64,000 nt of DNA from JACMQW01 sp964536965 (lineage in GTDB: Bacteria > Bdellovibrionota > UBA1018): NCBI GenBank assembly GCA_964536965.1, contig CAZIAL010000003.1, forward strand, positions 62,001 through 126,000, read 5' to 3'. This document shows positions 58,720 to 64,000 of this stretch, one piece after another (the first letter of the stretch is position 1; every line of letters begins with the position of its first letter). The position numbers and the translations under genes were made by a program. Under the pieces are notes generated by a model, which worked only from the letters and a program-made list of their open reading frames with translations, did no database searches and was not told the origin of the DNA.

Positions 58720-60003
58720 ATGACCTCGAATCGAAAATTGGGCCGGAAACTTCGGGTAGGGATGGCCCTGGCCTTAGCGGTGACGAACGTGACGATGCTT
58801 CCGAGCCGTGCGTTCGGATCAGACCGTCTCCCTACCGATCCGCCTGGCAATCGCACCCAAGGCCAGATGGCGTGCAGCGCTTGGCTCACCCGAACGGTCC
58901 CCAATTTTCTCAAGCAGCGGGTCATCGACCTCACCTACTGGCCGAAAGGGGCGTTATCGGAGGAGGCCGCTTTGCGGGCCCGGTTCGAACGCGAACCCGA
59001 ACTTTGGAAGTGGCTGGAATATACTCAGGGCAATCGATACGTGAACTACGACAACCAGATCAGTATCTTCAACACTCTCGAAGATATGATCAAGGCTGGG
59101 CTGAAGAAGACGCTCGGCTTTTGCTGGGGTCACGCCACGATGCGGTTCTACTTCACGCGCCTCAGTTTCTTCGACCCGCGCGGCCTGCATGAAGCGATCC
59201 CGGCATTCAGAGAAGGAAGCCAAGAGTGGGTGGATTTCTATAAGGCGAAAATCCGTCAGATCGCGAATGGCGAGCCGGCGGTCATTCCGGGATTCGCGAC
59301 GCTTCGTGAATTTTCCGAACATCCGAGCCTGATCAACTGGTTCCGCCATCATGCCGCGGACGAATGGGCCGAACGGATGGCCAGTATTTTCAACGCCGGA
59401 GCCTTTCTCAGCAAGCGCGATTATACGACGAAGGAAGGACTGGATTTCATCGCGAGCTTACAAGAACGATTGGCGCAAGGTTACAACCCGAAGATCATCT
59501 TCGATGAAAACTCCCATAAACGCGTGACGGGCGAGCAAAACAGCCTGCATGTGGTCCAAGTGGTCGGCGTCCATAAACTGAAGAACGACTACTGGGCGAT
59601 CGAAGTTCTGGACGACAAGTTCGGAGCCAAAAAAGGCGCTCCCGCTCGCGCTGGCCTAGATGCGGATGATGAGACCGAGATCCTCTACCTGAATACGAAA
59701 GGTGGGAAGGATAAGAAAAGTACGATGGGGGTCTATCTTCCGTGGCGGCTGAAGGACATGACGAAGCCATTCGAAAAGGGCAACGCCTGGGACCATGGCG
59801 GAGGCAATGTGAACCAATTTCGTCTCGCTCCCGAGAATGATATCGAGGCGATGCGGATGACTCTCAACATGCGCGCCTTCTGCATGAAACGGCCTAAGGT
59901 TTGTGAGGAGTTGGGCAACCGAAATCCCGTCCAGCGGGGCCGACCCGCGCTCCAGGAGGCTGGCGGCGCGTACCGACCTTTCGAGTATCCGGACGAAAAT
60001 TAG
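58720..60003 (+). CDS. Secreted papain-like cysteine protease candidate 1
   Basis: 427 residues from ATG 58720, which has GGAG 9 bp upstream; the frame is open further left but without a signal peptide. The signal peptide ends near SRAFG. C135 in TLGFCWGHATMRF resembles the papain GSCWAF block, H277 in NSLHVVQVVGVH resembles the H-A-V region, and D298/D299 after YWAIEVLDDKFG stands where papain has asparagine. No oxyanion glutamine is seen 6 residues before C135. Fold assignment is from motif order, so it is moderate. It precedes another papain-like gene by 53 bp, suggesting a protease pair. Confidence 0.55.
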   Translation: MTSNRKLGRKLRVGMALALAVTNVTMLPSRAFGSDRLPTDPPGNRTQGQMACSAWLTRTVPNFLKQRVIDLTYWPKGALSEEAALRARFEREPELWKWLEYTQGNRYVNYDNQISIFNTLEDMIKAGLKKTLGFCWGHATMRFYFTRLSFFDPRGLHEAIPAFREGSQEWVDFYKAKIRQIANGEPAVIPGFATLREFSEHPSLINWFRHHAADEWAERMASIFNAGAFLSKRDYTTKEGLDFIASLQERLAQGYNPKIIFDENSHKRVTGEQNSLHVVQVVGVHKLKNDYWAIEVLDDKFGAKKGAPARAGLDADDETEILYLNTKGGKDKKSTMGVYLPWRLKDMTKPFEKGNAWDHGGGNVNQFRLAPENDIEAMRMTLNMRAFCMKRPKVCEELGNRNPVQRGRPALQEAGGAYRPFEYPDEN

Positions 60004-60056
60004 AACGCCTCGAATTCCCTCTTTTCATCCCGGCCACCATCGTTTAGTGGTGCCTA

Positions 60057-61220
60057 ATGAATGCTCGGGGGAGCGGACGGAGGGATACCGTTCGAGTTAT
60101 CGCATTTGTACTAGCGGGGTTCGGTGTACTCGTCGGATCGAGCCGGTCTCTCCACGCATTCGGCGCGGCGAAGGCCCAGCCGGAAGACTGCGCCTCTCCG
60201 ATCGATCTGCGTAAAGACGGTCTGCTCTCGGTACTTCCTTCGGGAGAACAAGGGGATACCTACGCCTGCGGATTCTTCGTCGCGGGATCTCTCCTCGATT
60301 CATTTCGTATTCGGGAAGAGGCACTGCCGCCGGGGCATACGTCTATTCTTCCGATCGACCCCATCGCCCTTGCGATCGACCTCGCGGTGGAGACCGACCG
60401 GCCGAACTGGTTTCCCTTGCAACTGACCTCCGATCCGCTGAGCTCGGAAGACGGCCGGCGCGGTTCCTACCTGTGTGACATTGTGCAGCATGTCCGCGAA
60501 TATGGGGTCTGCGATCATGGCGATCCGCGAGTTTATGACCGGGAATGGATGCGGACGCGTTCGACCCTGGCGATGAAGGTTTACGAAGCGGCTCGGGACC
60601 TCGCCTATCCCAACGATATGGAGGACGCCGAGGAACGCGGCCGCGCGGTCCACGCCATCCGGCTCGCGCTCGCGAAGGATCCGACCCTGGTTCTGAGTGA
60701 CTCGCGTCTGGAAAAGATCCTCATCGACGATTCCGAATCGCCGTACGAAGTGGTCCGAAAGATCCTCTATCCCCAGTGCGAGCAGAAACGTTACTTCGGC
60801 GCGTACGAAGATCTCCCGCAGTGTCGCACGAAGATCTATGCGGGGTGGGAAGTCCTGGGCCTTGGCGAAGGCAATGCCGAGAGCCGCGCGCTTCGGATTG
60901 AAAAAGAAATCCACCGACGGCTGGAGTCCGAGCGGGGAGTGCGCAACGTCCTCCCGATTCCGGTTCTCCACTGTTATGCCGCTCTCCAGAAGGGCCGCGG
61001 CTTCGAGGGTGCTTCGATTTTCGACGAAGACTGCATCACGCACTATGTAAGCGTGATCGGACGTCGATCGAAAGGCGGGGTCTGCCAGTTCCTCGTGCGC
61101 AACAGCTACGACCCTCGCGACGAAGAAGCGGTTTCGAGCGACTGGGAACGCGACGGCGAGGATTTCTGGGTCGACGCCTCGACGCTTTCGCGCAGCACTT
61201 TCGGCCTGCACGGTCTCTGA
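60057..61220 (+). CDS. Secreted papain-like cysteine protease candidate 2
   Basis: 387 residues with an N-terminal signal or anchor (VIAFVLAGFGVLVGSSRSLHAFG). The papain tetrad is well placed: Q65 and C71 in EQGDTYACGFFVAGS (six residues apart as in papain), H329 in CITHYVSVIGRR and N349 in QFLVRNSYDP (compare KNSWG). A large helical insert separates the two halves. Several cysteines could form disulfides. It would be an exported protease. It follows candidate 1 on the same strand with a 53-bp gap. Confidence 0.65.
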   Translation: MNARGSGRRDTVRVIAFVLAGFGVLVGSSRSLHAFGAAKAQPEDCASPIDLRKDGLLSVLPSGEQGDTYACGFFVAGSLLDSFRIREEALPPGHTSILPIDPIALAIDLAVETDRPNWFPLQLTSDPLSSEDGRRGSYLCDIVQHVREYGVCDHGDPRVYDREWMRTRSTLAMKVYEAARDLAYPNDMEDAEERGRAVHAIRLALAKDPTLVLSDSRLEKILIDDSESPYEVVRKILYPQCEQKRYFGAYEDLPQCRTKIYAGWEVLGLGEGNAESRALRIEKEIHRRLESERGVRNVLPIPVLHCYAALQKGRGFEGASIFDEDCITHYVSVIGRRSKGGVCQFLVRNSYDPRDEEAVSSDWERDGEDFWVDASTLSRSTFGLHGL

Positions 61221-61236
61221 GCCGGAAGCCCCTGGT

Positions 61237-61449
61237 TCAAGCCGCCTTTTTCTTCGCGGCGGCGTTCGACTTGCGGTCGATCCATTCCGAGAGAATGATC
61301 GCGGCCTTTTCAGGCTCGCGTGCGCTTTTCTCCGAGATCTTCCGGATAAAAAGGTCGATATCCGCGCGAAGGACTTGGGGGTCCTTCCCGCGGAGATCGG
61401 TGGTCGTTGGGCTTGAACTTTTTTTGGCCGGAGCCTTAGGCGACTTCAT
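61237..61449 (-). CDS. Small basic-tailed helical protein
   Basis: 70 residues starting MKSPKAPAKKSSSP. The core (DLRGKDPQVLRADIDLFIRKISEKSAREPEKAAIILSEWI) looks like the short helical C-terminal tail by which FliF-type proteins bind FliG, and the end is Lys/Ala-rich. The longer frame upstream is the shadow of the neighbouring gene. It overlaps that gene by 14 bp, so the two are co-translated. The FliF-tail similarity is a weak motif impression; function unknown. Confidence 0.55.
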   Translation of the reverse strand: MKSPKAPAKKSSSPTTTDLRGKDPQVLRADIDLFIRKISEKSAREPEKAAIILSEWIDRKSNAAAKKKAA

Positions 61450-61675
61450 GCAGAAGATCGTTGCTCGGCTCGACGAGGATCTTCTCGATCGCGTCGGAGT
61501 GAGAGGCGGCTTGGTTGATTTCGGCCTCGGAAACGGAGCCCACGAAGACTTCCTCGCCCACCATCGAGAACGCGTACCAGCGGTCGCCCATTTTTTGGTA
61601 AAGGACGTCCACGGTCTGGATTTTTTCAGCGGCGTTGTTGATGTTCTGGATTTGGATCGTGTTCTTCTTGGCCAT
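61436..61675 (-). CDS. Small protein of unknown function, upstream partner
   Basis: 79 residues. It has an excellent ribosome-binding site (AGGAGGG, 7 bp before ATG 61675). The sequence is NINNAAEKIQTVDVLYQKMGDRWYAFSMVGEEVFVGSVSEAEINQ, a beta-rich core with a short helical end. No signal peptide. It forms a two-gene unit with the 70-residue protein. The 126-bp interval upstream (61676-61801) contains a short GGCTGG...CCAGCC hairpin but no gene. Confidence 0.65.
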   Translation of the reverse strand: MAKKNTIQIQNINNAAEKIQTVDVLYQKMGDRWYAFSMVGEEVFVGSVSEAEINQAASHSDAIEKILVEPSNDLLHEVA

Positions 61676-61801
61676 TCGATTACCCTCCTGGTTTCCGAGT
61701 TGGTGATCAGGCTCGAGTTGCTCTCACCTGACATAGGGCTTTTCGGAGGGGGGGCTGGAACTTTAACGGGAAATGATTGCCCAGCCGCTTTTTTCGGAAA
61801 T

Positions 61802-62251
61802 CTACGGCGTGACGACGAGATCGCCGAAAAGCGTGGCGTCGAATACGTCGCGAAAGGAGTAGGTGCCGGCGGCCGCGGGTGCGAAGGAATGCGCCCGAAT
61901 GACGACCGGGCCGTTCGGATCGAATACCGGGGTGTCCGGCATCACGAGTCCGCCCGTAGAGCGGAGCTGGTGCTGCAGGAAAGGGCCGTGGAAGTAGATG
62001 TGGAGAATATTGCCTAGTGGAAAGGTGCAGTTCAGCGCCGTGTTCGCCGGCGCGAATTCGCCATCCGTTCCTCCGCAGCCGCAGACTTTCTGGATTCGTC
62101 CATCCCAGACGGCGATCTGGGCGGTGCCGGTCGCGCAGGTGCCAGAGGGTACGGCCGGCGCGGGCATCTCGTTACATGCCGAGAGGCTAGCCGCGGTCGC
62201 CAGGGCGGCGAGCATAAAGAGGGATTGACGAAGATCTTTCACTGCCTCCAC
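61802..62251 (-). CDS. Cupredoxin-like lipoprotein
   Basis: 149 residues. The lipobox is AASLSAC (Cys about residue 26). Three cysteines follow near VCGCGGTDG and LNCTF. The C-terminal half has a cupredoxin-like pattern: ILHIYFHGPFLQHQLRS and then HSFAPAAAGTYSFRDVFDATLFGDLVVTP, comparable to the G-T-Y-x-F...G-x-V-V strand of plastocyanins. The copper-ligand cysteine of that loop is absent, so metal binding is doubtful. The start is GTG 62251, 13 bp from the divergent HD gene. Confidence 0.55.
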   Translation of the reverse strand: MEAVKDLRQSLFMLAALATAASLSACNEMPAPAVPSGTCATGTAQIAVWDGRIQKVCGCGGTDGEFAPANTALNCTFPLGNILHIYFHGPFLQHQLRSTGGLVMPDTPVFDPNGPVVIRAHSFAPAAAGTYSFRDVFDATLFGDLVVTP

Positions 62252-62264
62252 TCTATCGGAATCT

Positions 62265-62957
62265 ATGATGACGCAAAAGGGCTTAACTCGCTCGCTGACG
62301 GACTGGGAGAAGGTATTCGAAACGAAAATTCGCGAGGTGACGGCCCTCGAGGCGGCGAACTCGGGGTCCGATCCGGCGCATGACCACGCGCATTTTCTGC
62401 GGGTGGTGACGACCGCGAAACGCCTGGCCCTATCCGAAGGCGCTAAACTCGAAGTCGTGATTCCTGCCGCGTGGCTCCATGATCTCGTGAACGTGCCGAA
62501 AAACGATCCCCGCCGAACGCAGGCCTCCCGGCTTTCAGGGGAAGCTGCGATTCTCTTTCTTCGCGAAGAGGGATACCCCGAATTCTATCTCGACGAGATT
62601 CGCCACGCGATCGAAGCCCATAGTTTTTCCGCCAAAATCGAGGCGAAGACGATCGAGGCTTCGGTGGTTCAGGATGCCGACCGACTCGACGGTCTCGGCG
62701 CGATCGGGATCGCTCGGGTATTTTCGGTCGGCGGCCTGTTGCGCCGGCGGATCTACGAGCCCCTCGACCCTTTCGCCGCCAGCGGCAGAGAATTCGACGA
62801 TCTGGAGAATACGGTCGACCATTTTTTCGTTAAACTATTCAAAACCGCGGACACGCTCATCACCCGCGCGGGTCGCGAAGAAGGTCGGAAGCGGGTGGAC
62901 TTCATGCGCGCTTACCTCCAGGAACTCGCGCGCGAACTCGGAAAGGAATTTACATGA
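62265..62957 (+). CDS. HD-domain phosphohydrolase, YedJ-like
   Basis: 230 residues. HD motif residues are HDHAHFLRVV near residue 44, the HD pair in AAWLHDLVNV (about 73-74) and an aspartate in VVQDADRLDGLGAIGIARVF. This is the YedJ/uncharacterised HD hydrolase type, probably acting on a phosphorylated nucleotide or similar small molecule in the cytoplasm. The start is only 13 bp from the divergent lipoprotein gene, and the stop overlaps the next gene's ATG by 4 bp. Confidence 0.87.
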   Translation: MMTQKGLTRSLTDWEKVFETKIREVTALEAANSGSDPAHDHAHFLRVVTTAKRLALSEGAKLEVVIPAAWLHDLVNVPKNDPRRTQASRLSGEAAILFLREEGYPEFYLDEIRHAIEAHSFSAKIEAKTIEASVVQDADRLDGLGAIGIARVFSVGGLLRRRIYEPLDPFAASGREFDDLENTVDHFFVKLFKTADTLITRAGREEGRKRVDFMRAYLQELARELGKEFT

Positions 62958-63328
62958 AATACGCCGTCATTCTCGGGACCTTTGCGCTCTCATTTTCCGC
63001 ATCCGCCGCGGACTGGACCGGAGCCTTCGAATGCGTATCGAACGACGCGAAGAAGGAAAAACTGACCGTGAGCTTCCTCGACTCGGAAATCGTCCGGACC
63101 CGCGAAAGCGCGACGTCACCCGATCGCTATTATCGGGTGACCGACAGTTCCGAAGAACTCGTCGAAGGAGCGATTCTCGGGCATAAGTCCGGCGCGAATG
63201 CGCGTTTGGTTCCGGTTACGAAAGGCACCATGAATTTCACGATGACCAAACTCGACGCTTCGTCGATCACGGCCTCGATCAAAGTCGGAAAATCGGCGCG
63301 CACCTTTACTTGCGCCGCGGGAAAGTAA
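62954..63328 (+). CDS. Secreted protein of unknown function
   Basis: 124 residues. The signal peptide ends at ASA (about residue 19). Two cysteines (FECVSND and FTCAAGK) at the ends of the mature part could form one disulfide in a beta-rich domain (DRYYRVTDSSEELVEGAIL, TMNFTMTKLDASSITASIKVG). ATGA overlap with the HD gene indicates co-translation, an odd pairing of a cytoplasmic hydrolase with an exported protein. Family unknown. Confidence 0.68.
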   Translation: MKYAVILGTFALSFSASAADWTGAFECVSNDAKKEKLTVSFLDSEIVRTRESATSPDRYYRVTDSSEELVEGAILGHKSGANARLVPVTKGTMNFTMTKLDASSITASIKVGKSARTFTCAAGK

Positions 63329-63342
63329 CAGGAACTTAAGAA

Positions 63343-63612
63343 ATGCGTAAAATCGGGTGCTTCTTTTTATTCTTCGCCTTCGTTCCGTCAGTGTTCGCGA
63401 GCGCGGCCGATCCGTGCCGAAAAATTCGGCGGGCCTGCGAGGCGGCGGGCCAGCGGCCGCCGATGCGATGTGTCCGCACGATAATCGGAGGCGGTGAATT
63501 TCCCGGGGTGAAGGTCGATTCCGCCGACATCGAGGCGTGCAAGGCGAAGAAGGATAAGAAGGGCGCAAAAAAGGCCCGGATCGAGGTTCTGGAGACTCGC
63601 CCCTCGGAATAG
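63343..63612 (+). CDS. Small secreted cysteine-containing protein
   Basis: 89 residues. The signal peptide is IGCFFLFFAFVPSVFASA. The mature part has Cys-x6-Cys (DPCRKIRRACEAAG), MRCVRTIIGGGEFPG and IEACKAKKDKKGAKKARIEV, four cysteines in all plus a basic tail. It follows the preceding secreted gene by 14 bp and may share its operon. No family recognised. The 129 bp between it and the tRNA show no further gene. Confidence 0.6.
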   Translation: MRKIGCFFLFFAFVPSVFASAADPCRKIRRACEAAGQRPPMRCVRTIIGGGEFPGVKVDSADIEACKAKKDKKGAKKARIEVLETRPSE

Positions 63613-63741
63613 CGGCCCCTTAGGACGGATTAGCCCTAGTTATTCCAAGGACTTAACCGCCAATCCCCCTGCGCGATAGGGCCGAATTTGCCCTTGTGGG
63701 GTGGTCGGGTTTCGAGTAATTACTGGGACTTCTCCAAATAC

Positions 63742-63819
63742 GGACCCGTAGCTCAGTTGGATTAGAGCGTCGCACTACGGATGCGAAGGTCAGAGGTTCG
63801 AATCCTCTCGGGTCCGCCA
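63742..63819 (+). tRNA. tRNA-Arg (anticodon ACG)
   Basis: 78 nt with encoded CCA. Acceptor stem GGACCCG/CGGGTCC with discriminator G, D-arm GCTCAGTTGGATTAGAGC, anticodon stem TCGCA/TGCGA with loop CTACGGA, and T-arm AGAGGTTCGAATCCTCT. The ACG anticodon reads CGN arginine codons after A34 deamination. Confidence 0.96.
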
Positions 63820-63826
63820 TTTTAAG

Positions 63827-63868
63827 ATAAAAAAAGCCTGCCTCCTTTAGAGGCGGGCTTTTTTTATG
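63827..63868 (+). terminator. Rho-independent terminator after tRNA-Arg
   Basis: AAAAAAAGCCTGCCTC, loop CTTTA, then GAGGCGGGCTTTTTTT. The arms pair over 10 bp with one wobble and a long T-run follows. It starts 8 bp after the tRNA CCA. Confidence 0.88.
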
Positions 63869-63880
63869 TCTGGATTGGAC

Positions 63881-63897
63881 ACCCGAGAGGATTCGAA
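63881..63897 (-). repeat. 17-bp inverted copy of the tRNA-Arg T-arm and 3' stem
   Basis: acccgagaggattcgaa at 63881-63897 is the exact reverse complement of tRNA-Arg positions 63797-63813 (T-loop through most of the acceptor stem). The match stops at both ends. It lies just after the terminator. From here to the window end (64000) no gene is visible, only short hairpins such as actcc-gaa-ggagt. Confidence 0.8.
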
Positions 63898-64000
63898 TGC
63901 GAGAACGGCCGCGGGGGACTCCGAAGGAGTTTCGCGCGGCAAATCGGCCACGATGGCTGATTTAGTTCGCAGCCCGCCCCCGGAGCAGAGGGCTGGAAGC

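Noticed and set aside
63715..63724. Palindrome agtaattact upstream of tRNA-Arg
   Set aside because: Only 10 bp and AT-rich; likely to occur by chance and overlaps the expected tRNA promoter.
1..64000. CRISPR arrays, insertion sequences, prophage genes or riboswitches
   Set aside because: I looked for spaced direct repeats, transposase or integrase motifs and conserved riboswitch cores and saw none.

Overview
This window is one gene-dense, GC-rich (roughly 58-60% by eye) chromosomal segment of a Gram-negative bacterium. The gene content fits a free-living or predatory member of the Bdellovibrionota: lipoproteins and signal-peptide proteins, LolA-like outer-membrane sorting proteins, several secreted proteases, PilZ and GYF_2 proteins, and a DES1-like lipid desaturase. 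That placement is inference. A run of 10 Ns at 40050-40059 marks a draft assembly. I see no phage, insertion sequence, transposase, integrase or CRISPR array. Two tRNA genes are present, Lys-TTT and Arg-ACG.

Left third (about 2.5-19 kb): a lipid biosynthesis region. A leftward operon holds cysD-cysN-cysC (sulfate activation to PAPS), a homologue of the eukaryotic sphingolipid delta-4 desaturase, and a sulfotransferase. After a 190-bp gap containing a 15-bp inverted repeat come a sterol desaturase/fatty acid hydroxylase and an acyl-lipid desaturase. Divergent from cysD are a Rieske oxygenase and a GH3-family adenylating enzyme. Then follow a hexapeptide-repeat membrane protein, two KAS III-like condensing enzymes, an acyl-AMP ligase, an acyl carrier protein, a short-chain reductase and an acyl-CoA carboxylase-type carboxyltransferase. 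No PAPS reductase or sulfite reductase is nearby, so the PAPS is probably used to sulfate a hydroxylated, desaturated (possibly sphingoid-type) lipid. I consider this the best candidate for an undescribed system. The flanks carry a tandem pair of LolA-like proteins and an orphan LolD/MacB-type ATPase.

Middle (about 19-39 kb): a lipoprotein, an extradiol dioxygenase and a RutE-like nitroreductase with a divergent LysR regulator, tRNA-Lys, a YihY/BrkB membrane protein, a serine/purine operon (class V aminotransferase, serA, purA), an OmpR-type two-component system, a sigma-54 activator followed by a histone-H1-tail-like small protein, a heme-dependent N-demethylase family protein, a GH15-like lipoprotein, a thiolase, an ArnT-like glycosyltransferase and a patatin phospholipase.

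Right third (about 39-64 kb): housekeeping genes (ligA, radA, glpK) among many exported or lineage-restricted proteins: a HEXXH metallopeptidase with a secreted partner, two papain-like cysteine protease candidates, two PilZ proteins, a GYF_2 protein, a signal-peptide acyltransferase, small paired genes, an HD hydrolase, and tRNA-Arg followed by a terminator and a 17-bp inverted copy of its own T-arm. LigA has lost most of its zinc-finger cysteines.

A recurring feature is promoters whose -10 box ends only 5-10 bp before the start codon, with no Shine-Dalgarno sequence. This suggests leaderless mRNAs at several genes (14324, 14338, 39444, 39499, 46819).
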